Assembly (NCBI GenBank): GCA_021324355.1
Contig: JAJPJD010000040.1
Coordinates: 1 to 64,000 of the forward strand
Length of the DNA stretch: 64,000 nucleotides
Direction of reading: 5' to 3'
Origin: Actinomycetota bacterium
GTDB taxonomy: Bacteria > Actinomycetota > Acidimicrobiia > Acidimicrobiales > RAAP-2
This document shows, piece by piece, positions 30,388 to 37,652 of this stretch (position 1 is its first letter; each line of letters starts with the position of its first letter). Made by a program: the position numbers and the translations under genes. Below the pieces are notes generated by a model, which did no database searches, had not been told where the DNA came from, and saw only the letters and a list, made by a program, of their open reading frames with translations.

Positions 30388-31497
30388 TCAGCGAGCGACC
30401 GCCGCCTCCACCACCGCCGCGGTCGCGCACAGGAGCTCCTCGCCGCCGTGGGGGCCCACGAGCTGCAGGCTCGCCGGGAGCCTCGAGCCTCCAGTCGGCA
30501 CCGGGAGCGCGATGGCCGGCGAGCCACTCAGGTTGAACGGGCTGGTCAGCGCGATCAGGTTGTAGGGCTCCGGCTCGTCCCGGAGCGGCGCCAGCCCGAG
30601 CAGGGTCGGCAAGGCGAGCAGCTCCACCCGGTCCAACGCCGCCTCGACCTCGGCCTGCCACGCCGCCTGGAGCGCCCGGGCCTCGGCGATCTGCTCCTCG
30701 GTGATCCCGGCCCCGGCGGCGACCCGTTCGGCGATGGGTCGGCTGACCGAACCCGGGCGCTCAAGCAGGTGCCGGTCGTTGCGCCAGGCCTCCGAGGCGA
30801 TGAGGGCCACGAAGGCACGAGGCACGGCCGACCAGCCGTCGAGGTGCAGCTCGACCACCTCCAGCTCGGCCTCGGCCAGGGCCTGATCCACCGCTCGGTC
30901 GACCTCGGGGTCGACCCCGTCGGGCCGGAGCCGGCCCACCACGCGGGCCGGGGCAGCAGCCGGGGTGAAGCCTGGCTCGAGCAGGCCCATGCCCGCGACC
31001 ACCCCGGCGACGGTGGCGGCCATCGGCCCCACCGTGTCCAGGCTCTGGGCCAGGGGCCACACCCCGTCCAGGGGCACCCGGCCGAAGGTGGTCTTGAGGC
31101 CGACCGTCCCGCAGCATGCCGAGGGGATGCGGACCGATCCGCCGGTGTCCGATCCGTACGCCACGTCGGCCTGGCCGGACCCCACCGCCACCGCCGACCC
31201 ACTGGAGGAGCCGCCGGGGATCCGGCGGGGGTCGAGCGGGTTGACGGGGGTCCCGAACCAGTGGTTGACGCCCAATGCGTCGTAGGCCAGCTCGCTGAGA
31301 TTGGTCTTGCCCACCACCACCGCCCCGGCTCGGCGAGCTCCGGCCATACAGGACGCATCGGCAGCCGCCGGCACCGCCCGCTCGGCCACCGCCCGGCACC
31401 CGGCGGTGGTGAGCTCGCCAGCCAGGTCGATGAGGTCCTTCACCGCGAGCCGGAGCCCCGGCCCGTGTCCCTCGTAGGTGCAGATGAACGTGCTCAC
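30388..31497 (-). CDS. amidase signature family protein
   Basis: A 369-residue amidase-signature hydrolase, shorter than the usual 450-500. The Ser-cisSer-Lys triad is visible: Lys in RLAVKDLIDLAG, the serine in GGSSSGSAVAVG, and the second Ser in YGSDTGGSVRIPSA. The N terminus MSTFICTYEGHGPG is reduced compared with GatA or full amidases. It could hydrolyse amides such as those a nitrile hydratase makes; one lies 3.4 kb away on the same strand. Substrate unknown. Confidence 0.88.
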   Translation of the reverse strand: MSTFICTYEGHGPGLRLAVKDLIDLAGELTTAGCRAVAERAVPAAADASCMAGARRAGAVVVGKTNLSELAYDALGVNHWFGTPVNPLDPRRIPGGSSSGSAVAVGSGQADVAYGSDTGGSVRIPSACCGTVGLKTTFGRVPLDGVWPLAQSLDTVGPMAATVAGVVAGMGLLEPGFTPAAAPARVVGRLRPDGVDPEVDRAVDQALAEAELEVVELHLDGWSAVPRAFVALIASEAWRNDRHLLERPGSVSRPIAERVAAGAGITEEQIAEARALQAAWQAEVEAALDRVELLALPTLLGLAPLRDEPEPYNLIALTSPFNLSGSPAIALPVPTGGSRLPASLQLVGPHGGEELLCATAAVVEAAVAR

Positions 31498-31542
31498 TGC
31501 TCGCTCACCACCGTCCCGGCCATCAGGTGGCCGGTGCGCCGG

Positions 31543-32322
31543 TCACCGCGGCGAACCCAAGTGGCGCCGGAAGAACGCCTCGTAGGCGTCCCGCTCGAAC
31601 AGCGGGGTCTCGACGTGGCCGCCCGGGTTCAGGTGCGCGGTCTTCTCCGACGAGCCGATCGCGTCGAACAGCGCCAGACCCTGCTCCCGCTCGACTAGTT
31701 CGTCGTCCCACTGCAGCACGAGGAGCACCGGAACTCGCAGCGCTCGGGCCGCCTGCTCGAAGCGGTCCGATCCGGGTCGGTTGGACAGGCCAGCCAGGCC
31801 GAGCACGGCGGCGGCGATGCGTGGCTCTTGGGCCACGAAGGGCAGACCGATGGCGGTCCCCATGGAGACCCCCCAGTAGCCGTAGGGACCACCGCCTTGG
31901 GCGTCGAGCTCCCCCAGCAGTGCCTTCCACTCGGCCACCCCCTTGGTGGTGCGCTCGACCCACTCCTTGGCCTCCTCAGGGTCGAAGCTGCGGGGCGGGC
32001 CGCCGGGGCCGGCGGCGAGACGCGCCTGGAGGGCCTGGCGCTGGCGTTCGGCCGCCGCCGGGTCGGTGACCCGATCACCGTGCCCGGGGGCGTCGAGGGC
32101 CACCGCGCCGTAGCCCAGATGCCGCACGAAGCGGCGGGCCAGCCCGAGCACGTTGGGCACCCGCTTGTGCTGGGTCCCGCCGTGCCCGATGAGGATGGTG
32201 GGGCGGGGGCCTCCCGCACCCTCCGGCCACCAGCGGATGCCAGGGACGACCTCGCCCGCGACGGTCAGGTCGAAGCGCTGCTCGACCACCCCCATCTCGG
32301 CCTTCTCGGTCAGGATCTCCAC
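31543..32322 (-). CDS. alpha/beta hydrolase (dienelactone hydrolase-like)
   Basis: A 259-residue alpha/beta hydrolase. TILIGHGGTQHKRV forms the oxyanion region, GYGAVALDAPGHGDR the following strand, GVSMGTAIGL the nucleophile elbow with Ser, LQWDDELVE the acid, and NPGGHVET the His. The GTG at 32322 has a strong AAGGAGGG just upstream, which decides the start; the tracked 32631 start overlaps the methyltransferase. No lid domain of note. Substrate unknown. Confidence 0.84.
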   Translation of the reverse strand: MEILTEKAEMGVVEQRFDLTVAGEVVPGIRWWPEGAGGPRPTILIGHGGTQHKRVPNVLGLARRFVRHLGYGAVALDAPGHGDRVTDPAAAERQRQALQARLAAGPGGPPRSFDPEEAKEWVERTTKGVAEWKALLGELDAQGGGPYGYWGVSMGTAIGLPFVAQEPRIAAAVLGLAGLSNRPGSDRFEQAARALRVPVLLVLQWDDELVEREQGLALFDAIGSSEKTAHLNPGGHVETPLFERDAYEAFFRRHLGSPR

Positions 32323-32362
32323 CGGCCCTCCTTCTCCCGACGGCTGGGCACCAGGCTGGAAC

Positions 32363-33082
32363 CTATACCACCCCTTCGCCGAGCTCCTCGGCCGCCACCA
32401 GTGCGACCAGGGTCGACTTCGTGTCGGCCGCCTCGACGGCGGGGTCGACCGCAACGTCGTAGCGGGCCAGCGGCACGAGCAACCCGGTCGGAAGCAAGGG
32501 ACGCTCCGGGTCCCCCACCAGGACCAAGGCACCGGCCCGGGCCACCGACGACAGGGCCGGAGCCATCGCCGCCGCGATGTCGGCCGAGTAGAAGACGTCG
32601 CCGGCAGTGACCACCGTCCCAGCCGCGGCATCGAGCTGGCGGACGTCGCGCACCTCGGCTGCCACCTCGACCCGGTTCAGCTGGGCGTTGCGGGCCACCG
32701 CGGCGGTAGCCACCGGGTCGACGTCGTACGCCCGCACCCGGGCAGCACCAGCCAACGCGGCGGCGATCGCGACCAGGCCCGACCCGCTGCCCACATCGAC
32801 CACCTCCCGCCCGGCCACCAGCTCGGGGTGGTCCAAGACGTGCCGGGCGAGGGCGAGGCCGCCGGCCCAGGCGGTGGCCCAGAACGGCGGGGGCAGCGCG
32901 CCAGACTCGATCTGCGGCTCCAGCCGCTCCCACAGCGCCATGGTGTCCGGTGCCAGGTGGAGCTGGATCTCGGGCACGAGGGGGCACCGCCGCACCTCGG
33001 TCAGTCCCTCGAGCGCGCCGAGGGGTCCTGGCAGGAGCGGGCCGGCCGGCGGGCGCACCCCCGGGTCGGCGCTCAGGTCCAC
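32363..33082 (-). CDS. class I SAM-dependent methyltransferase, Nnt1-like
   Basis: A 239-residue methyltransferase. PPFWATAWAGGLALARHVLDH precedes motif I EVVDVGSGSGLVAIAAALAGA and the acidic loop VRAYDVDPVA; GDVFYSADIA takes the motif IV place. The WATAW context resembles nicotinamide N-methyltransferase-like and ETFB-lysine or L11-type methyltransferases (COG3897), which methylate proteins or small molecules. Which of these it is cannot be told here. GTG start at 33082; the VOC stop is 10 nt before it. Confidence 0.8.
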   Translation of the reverse strand: MDLSADPGVRPPAGPLLPGPLGALEGLTEVRRCPLVPEIQLHLAPDTMALWERLEPQIESGALPPPFWATAWAGGLALARHVLDHPELVAGREVVDVGSGSGLVAIAAALAGAARVRAYDVDPVATAAVARNAQLNRVEVAAEVRDVRQLDAAAGTVVTAGDVFYSADIAAAMAPALSSVARAGALVLVGDPERPLLPTGLLVPLARYDVAVDPAVEAADTKSTLVALVAAEELGEGVV

Positions 33083-33092
33083 GGTCCGCCGC

Positions 33093-33905
33093 TCACACCG
33101 GGGTCCACGCCGCCAAGCGGGCCGGGTCGGTCACCAGGACCAGCCGGGTGCCGTGGTTCGCCTCCGGCTCCACCCGCCAGCACCCGTCGGTCCCCAGGGC
33201 ATCGGGCACCGAGCCAGCCGAGGCCATCGCGAACGCCAGGTGGTGGACCCGCCCGGCCCGCTCCCCCAGCCAGCGTGCCAGCGGGCCGGGCCCGGTCGGG
33301 GCGAGGAGGCGCAGGCGACCAGGACCGTGCCAGCGCAGCTCCACCCACTGGAACCCCGGACCGGAGCCCTCGGCGGTGCGGGTCCCGCCGAGCACGTCTT
33401 GGAACAGCCGGGTGCCGTCGTCCAAGGAGCCCACCGCATGGGCGACGTAGACCAGCTCGGCCACCGAGCTCCGACGGGCCCGGACTGGGCGGTCGTGGTG
33501 CTCGTGGGACTCGGCCAGCTGGACCACCACGCCGGGGGCGTCCTTGGGGTGCAAGAACGCCTCCTTCCACTCGGGCGAGGACTCGTCGATCCCGACCGGG
33601 CGGTAGCCGGCGGCCCGGGCGACCTCGAGCGCCTCGCCGAGCCGGGGCACGGTGAAGGTGAGGTGGTGGGGCCCGGGACCGTTGCGGTCGAGGAACCGTC
33701 GCAAGAAGTCGTTCTCCTCGACCCGGTGGGGCTCGAGCACCTCCACCGTCATCCGGTTGGCGTAGTCGAACTGCGTCCAGGTGAACCCGCTCGACGGACC
33801 GCCCGCAAAGGCCGCACCGCCGAGGTGGCCGACGTAGCGGGTCTCGAGGTCGCGGCGTGCCTCGGCAGCCACCGCGACATGGTCGAAGTCTGCGCCCTCG
33901 ATCAC
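33093..33905 (-). CDS. two-domain VOC family protein
   Basis: A 270-residue protein with two tandem glyoxalase-fold halves. The first (FDHVAVAAE..., HHLTFTVPRLGEALEVARAAGY) resembles methylmalonyl-CoA epimerase-like and bleomycin-type domains; the second (ELVYVAHAVGSLDDGTRLFQDVLGG, GRVHHLAFAM) is shorter. Metal-ligand His residues occur in both halves. It could be an extradiol-dioxygenase-like or epimerase-like enzyme. It begins the ten-gene minus-strand cluster and is divergent from the thiamine-binding gene. Confidence 0.75.
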   Translation of the reverse strand: MIEGADFDHVAVAAEARRDLETRYVGHLGGAAFAGGPSSGFTWTQFDYANRMTVEVLEPHRVEENDFLRRFLDRNGPGPHHLTFTVPRLGEALEVARAAGYRPVGIDESSPEWKEAFLHPKDAPGVVVQLAESHEHHDRPVRARRSSVAELVYVAHAVGSLDDGTRLFQDVLGGTRTAEGSGPGFQWVELRWHGPGRLRLLAPTGPGPLARWLGERAGRVHHLAFAMASAGSVPDALGTDGCWRVEPEANHGTRLVLVTDPARLAAWTPV

Positions 33906-33965
33906 CGTCTCGGCTCAGCTGGTCGCCCAGTGCTCGGCGCGGCCCCGCCCGGTAGGTTGGCCTCC

Positions 33966-34262
33966 ATGATCGCCGCATTCTCGATCACGCCGATCGGCAC
34001 GGGCGAATCGGTCGGCGACGCGGTGGCCGACGCTGTCCGCCTGGTGCGGGAGAGCGGCCTGCCGAACGAGACCAACGCCATGTTCACCAATGTCGAGGGC
34101 GAGTGGGGCGAGGTGATGGACTTGATCGGTCGCTGCGTGGACGCGGTGTCGGACCGGGCTGGCCGAGTCAGCGTCGTGATCAAGATCGATCATCGACCGG
34201 GTACACGCGGCGCGCTGCGGGCCAAGGTCGATTCGCTCGAGGCCCGCCTCGCCACGCGCTGA
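33966..34262 (+). CDS. MTH1187/YkoF-type thiamine-binding family protein
   Basis: A 98-residue DUF77 protein. It opens MIAAFSITPIGTGESVGDAV and has TNAMFTNVEGEWGEVMDLI in the middle, both typical of the MTH1187 fold, which forms a dimer of ferredoxin-like halves and binds thiamine in some members. The gene was visible only as the tail of a long shadow ORF; the ATG at 33966 gives the family-size product. It stands alone on the plus strand; its link to the ThDP enzyme at 27764 would be inference. Confidence 0.85.
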   Translation: MIAAFSITPIGTGESVGDAVADAVRLVRESGLPNETNAMFTNVEGEWGEVMDLIGRCVDAVSDRAGRVSVVIKIDHRPGTRGALRAKVDSLEARLATR

Positions 34263-34274
34263 CGGACGCGCCCC

Positions 34275-34859
34275 TCACTCCCCAGCGCGCGGGTACCGGG
34301 TGCCGATCATGGCGTCGCGGGTGACCAAGGTGGCCAGCTGGTCCTCGGTCCAGCCGTCGGTGCCAGCCGGGCGCTGCGGCAGCACCAGGTACCGCTGCTC
34401 GGCGGTCGAGTCGTGCACTCGAATCTCGACGCCGGGATCCACGACCGTGCCGAACTCGGCAAGCACCGCCCGAGGCTCCCGGACCACCCGACTGCGGTAC
34501 TCGAAGCTCTTGTACCACGCCGGGGGGTTGCCGAGCAGTGCGGTCGGGTAGCACGAGCACAAGGTGCACACGATGACGTGGTGCACCGATGGCGTGTCGG
34601 CCAGGACGGCGATGGGGACCGGCTGGGCCACGAGCTCGCCGAGCGTGCCGACCGGATCGGCGAGGAGGCGAGCTCGGTAGTCGGGATCGGCCCATGCCCG
34701 TGCCACGACTCGCGCCCCGAGGGCAGTGCTCGGTTGGTCACCGCCGGGGTCCTCGGCCCGGGCGATCGCGGCGTCGATCTCGGTGGCTCGCACGGAGCCG
34801 TGCTCGACCAAGCCCCGCTCCAGCCGGGCGGCCCGCTCCAGCGGGCTGGACTCGGTCAT
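34275..34859 (-). CDS. nthA: nitrile hydratase alpha subunit, cobalt type
   Basis: Hydrates nitriles to amides with the beta subunit. The 194-residue protein has the metal-claw motif VCTLCSCYP near residue 98, where Thr in the second place marks the Co(III) class (Fe types have Ser); the Cys residues are normally oxidised to sulfinic and sulfenic acids. NPPAWYKSFEYRSRVVREPR follows as in other alpha subunits. Thiocyanate hydrolase gamma subunits share the motif and are the main alternative. It overlaps the beta gene by 4 nt. Confidence 0.9.
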   Translation of the reverse strand: MTESSPLERAARLERGLVEHGSVRATEIDAAIARAEDPGGDQPSTALGARVVARAWADPDYRARLLADPVGTLGELVAQPVPIAVLADTPSVHHVIVCTLCSCYPTALLGNPPAWYKSFEYRSRVVREPRAVLAEFGTVVDPGVEIRVHDSTAEQRYLVLPQRPAGTDGWTEDQLATLVTRDAMIGTRYPRAGE

Positions 34860-35431
34860 GGCGCCTCCAGGTCGCTCTCGCCCAGGTCGGCGCTCACGGT
34901 GTGGTCCGCCGACGGCCCGAACAGGTCACGTCCCGAAAAGACCACGGTGTAGACGGACTCGAGGGGGCCGTAGCGGCCGGTGGCGGCGGACTCCTCGGGC
35001 CGGGGCCAGACGCACGCCACCCGCTCGACCCGGCCCACCTGGCGGCGGAGGTACCGGGGGACCCGGCAGTGGCCCGGAACCACCCGGTTGGCCACTCGGA
35101 CCTGGTCGCCGGGAGCGAAGCGACCTGGAGTCGGCGGCACCAGGGCCGGGCGAGTCACCGGATCTGCGCCCCGACCCTCGAGCATTCCGTGCTCGGCGGC
35201 CAGCCGCTCCAGCGCCCACAGCCAGCGCTCGTAGTAGCTCGACGTCAGGTACTGGACGGGCGGCATCTGCTCGATCAGGTAGCGGAAGCGGTCGATGGTG
35301 GTCCGACGCAGGAGGACCCCGGCCATGGCCCAGACCCGCCCCTCCCACGGAGCGTGGAACACGGCCTCGTCGTCGGTCACCGGCACCGGGCCGAACCCGT
35401 GCATCCCCCCCATGTCGTGCACGCCGTCCAC
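34856..35431 (-). CDS. nthB: nitrile hydratase beta subunit
   Basis: Partner of NthA in the heterotetramer. The start VDGVHDMGGMHGFGPV matches the conserved MDGVHDLGGM N terminus, so I chose the GTG at 35431 over the tracked 35449. YYERWLWALERLAAEHG lies mid-protein, and the SH3-like C-terminal domain has FAPGDQVRVANRVVPGHCRVPRYLRRQVGRVERV. At 191 residues it is on the short side. Order is beta then alpha, as in the J1 high-molecular-mass cobalt enzyme, but no NhhG-type activator gene is next to it. Confidence 0.88.
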   Translation of the reverse strand: MDGVHDMGGMHGFGPVPVTDDEAVFHAPWEGRVWAMAGVLLRRTTIDRFRYLIEQMPPVQYLTSSYYERWLWALERLAAEHGMLEGRGADPVTRPALVPPTPGRFAPGDQVRVANRVVPGHCRVPRYLRRQVGRVERVACVWPRPEESAATGRYGPLESVYTVVFSGRDLFGPSADHTVSADLGESDLEAP

Positions 35432-35482
35432 CGAGAGAGTGTCGCGCACGCACCTGGCCCACCATGGCGGGAACGCCGCGGA

Positions 35483-36211
35483 TCAGGAGCCTGGCGACCT
35501 GCCGTCCTGCGATCCTGGAGCCTCGAGCCACCACCGCATCGACAGATCGGCCACCGGCGGCGGGACCCGGTGGCCGCCATCGAATTCCTCGAACCAGACG
35601 TCGTACCCCGCCCCGCGCAGCGCAGGGACGAAGGCTCGGCTGCAGGCATCGATTGGGAGGATGGGATCGTGGGTGCCATGCGAGACGAAGACCCGGGGCC
35701 GACCGACTGGCTCGGGAACGACGATGAAGCCGGGGGAGAACGCGAGCACCGTTTCGAAGACGTCACCGTTGGAGAGCCCGACCGACAGCGCGTAGGAGGC
35801 GCCGTCGGACACGCCCCCGAGGGCCAGCCTCCTCATGTCGGTGCGAATCCGAGTGCCGAGCCCCTCGAGGACCCGGTCCAAGAAGGCAACATCGGGGCCG
35901 AACCGTCGATCGACGATGAGGTCCCAGGTCTGCTCATCCCGGGAGTCCGGCGCAACCAGGATCACCCCGTGGCGATCGGCTGCCGCCAGCACCGCCCGCA
36001 GGTGCGCCGCGCCCGATCCGGTGGCGCCGTGCAGGAAGACCAGCACCGGTGCGTCGGACTGGGCGGTGTCGGGAACATAGAGCACTCCGTCGCGGAGCCC
36101 TTCGCCCATGCCGAGGGGCTCGTGCCGGGTCCCCGAGGGCCCGGCGCAGGGCCGGGCCCGGTACTCGAGCCGGCCGGGGCCAAGCCCGTCACCGCCCGGC
36201 TGGCCGGCCAC
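35483..36211 (-). CDS. phospholipase/carboxylesterase-like alpha/beta hydrolase
   Basis: A 242-residue hydrolase. PVLVFLHGATGSGAAHL carries the oxyanion segment, GGVSDGASYALS the nucleophile Ser (G-x-S-x-G), VSHGTHDPILPID the acid, and DGGHRVPP the His. The first ~30 residues are a poorly conserved Gly/Arg-rich region without a clear signal peptide, so the true start may be the Met at about residue 35. It lies 51 nt upstream of nthB on the same strand and may be co-transcribed. Substrate unknown. Confidence 0.8.
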   Translation of the reverse strand: MAGQPGGDGLGPGRLEYRARPCAGPSGTRHEPLGMGEGLRDGVLYVPDTAQSDAPVLVFLHGATGSGAAHLRAVLAAADRHGVILVAPDSRDEQTWDLIVDRRFGPDVAFLDRVLEGLGTRIRTDMRRLALGGVSDGASYALSVGLSNGDVFETVLAFSPGFIVVPEPVGRPRVFVSHGTHDPILPIDACSRAFVPALRGAGYDVWFEEFDGGHRVPPPVADLSMRWWLEAPGSQDGRSPGS

Positions 36212-36274
36212 CGGCCTACTCGGCGACCGGTTGGGTACGAGTCACGCCCAACCTAAAGACGGCGGGCATGACGG

Positions 36275-36976
36275 TCAGCCGACCTCATTGCCCCGGCCAC
36301 GAACCGCCCTGCTGCGGAGCTGTCGTAACAGGGCCTGCTCGTCGCTGCCCAAGCGCTTGGCGAGGACGTCGTGGGTTGGTCGACTCTGCATCCGATCGGT
36401 CAGCAGCGCGAGGTTCCCGGCCGTGTGCTCGAGCTGGCTCTTGAGCGCGTCGCGCTCCTCGGCGAGGGCCCTGGCTTCGGCCTTCGTGCGGGCGAGCGTC
36501 CGTTCGAGCTCGGCGTTCTGACGCTCCAACCGTTCGATTCGACGGCGTGCCCACGAATCGCTCTCGGTGCTCCCCTGGGCAGCACCGGCCGTGATGGTCT
36601 CGACCACCCGGGCGAGCAGGGTCGCAGCCAGCTTCTCGTAATCAAGCGGCTCGGCCTCGGAGCTCCAGTGGCCAGGGTCCGGTTCCTGGGCATGGTCCGG
36701 CTCCTGGGCTTGGTCCGGCGGCGTCACGTTGGCGGCCGACGGGCTGGACCCGTTCGGTCGTGCCGTCGCGGCGATGGAGAAGGTTCGCTTTCCTTTCGTC
36801 GTCCGGGTGAGTTCACCGGAGCGCTCCATCGACGACAGCAGTTGCGTGAACCCGGCCGCCGACCCCTCGTAGCCGACGGCCTGGCGGAGCTTCGCGGTTG
36901 CCCGCCCACTGCGGTCTTCAACTGGACCATTCGAGGCGAGAAATGTCGCGATCCTTTGTCGGGTCGAAGAAGCCAT
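36275..36976 (-). CDS. hypothetical protein with N-terminal winged-helix-like segment and coiled coil
   Basis: Not recognised. The 233-residue protein starts MASSTRQRIATFLASNG (ATG at 36976, AAAGG just upstream). Residues ~1-65 (AGFTQLLSSMERSGELTRTT) look like a small winged-helix DNA-binding domain. A Pro/Glu/Gln-rich linker with a repeated DQAQEPDHAQEPD pattern follows, then a heptad-rich coiled coil (RRRIERLERQNAELERTLAR). A regulatory or nucleoid-type role would be a guess. The zinc-ribbon gene at 37183 lies upstream on the same strand, 206 nt away. Confidence 0.7.
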   Translation of the reverse strand: MASSTRQRIATFLASNGPVEDRSGRATAKLRQAVGYEGSAAGFTQLLSSMERSGELTRTTKGKRTFSIAATARPNGSSPSAANVTPPDQAQEPDHAQEPDPGHWSSEAEPLDYEKLAATLLARVVETITAGAAQGSTESDSWARRRIERLERQNAELERTLARTKAEARALAEERDALKSQLEHTAGNLALLTDRMQSRPTHDVLAKRLGSDEQALLRQLRSRAVRGRGNEVG

Positions 36977-37182
36977 GGTGCCTTTCTCGCTTTTCACTGA
37001 GCAATCGACTGCGTCAGCGCACGAAAGACTGCGACGCAGCTTCAGCGTACACGCCCAGTCTTGCGGCTCGACCTCGACATTACCTTGCTCGTCACACGGC
37101 CGGTGAACTTTGCAGAACTGCAATGATTCGCGGGCGTTCCTTCCCCACTAGCTGTTGCTCTCGCCACCACCTGGGCGCGGCA

Positions 37183-37362
37183 TTACCGATCGCTGTGATC
37201 CTCGGCGCTCGTGACGGATCGCTCGCCCCCGTCCTTGATGGCCGGATTGATGCGCTGGCACCTCGAGCACCACGCGACGGGGGCGTCCTCGTCGGACGGG
37301 TGCACGAGCGAGCCACAGCTCGAACAGCGCCAGATGATCGGCGACTGTGTGCTGTCGGACAT
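37183..37362 (-). CDS. small zinc-ribbon protein (59 aa)
   Basis: Below the ORF-track limit, found by reading the reverse strand. It starts MSDSTQSPIIWRCSSCG and has CSSC at residues 13-16 and CSRC at 32-35, a rubredoxin-like zinc ribbon, and ends TSAEDHSDR. GGAG lies 5 nt before the ATG, a strong case for translation. It is divergent from the Rieske gene with 290 nt between; that space holds no other ORF I believe and probably carries both promoters. Function unknown. Confidence 0.7.
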   Translation of the reverse strand: MSDSTQSPIIWRCSSCGSLVHPSDEDAPVAWCSRCQRINPAIKDGGERSVTSAEDHSDR

Positions 37363-37652
37363 CGGCTCTCCAAACCTCCCTTGGTGCCGAGGCTACCTTC
37401 CCCCCCGCAACGCGCCGGCGAACCGGCGTCGGCGATCGCTCACTCAGACACGGCGCATCGCCGGTGCCGATCCTCACTTCGGGGTCGGTCGATCGAGACA
37501 CGAGCGCTCCATGCGGTACTGGTTCGGACCACCTCGGCCGAGGTCGCCCAGAGCGTCACGCCGCACGCCAGGGGTCCCGCCCTTATGCTGGAAGGCCCGG
37601 TCGCCGACGTCTGGCGATGTCCCGACGTCGTCGGGGACAGGAGGTGCCAGCG

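Noticed and set aside
37148-37501. Minus-strand ORF of 117 codons
   Set aside because: It is out of frame with the small zinc-ribbon gene, which has a good ribosome site and CxxC pairs; the longer ORF has neither.
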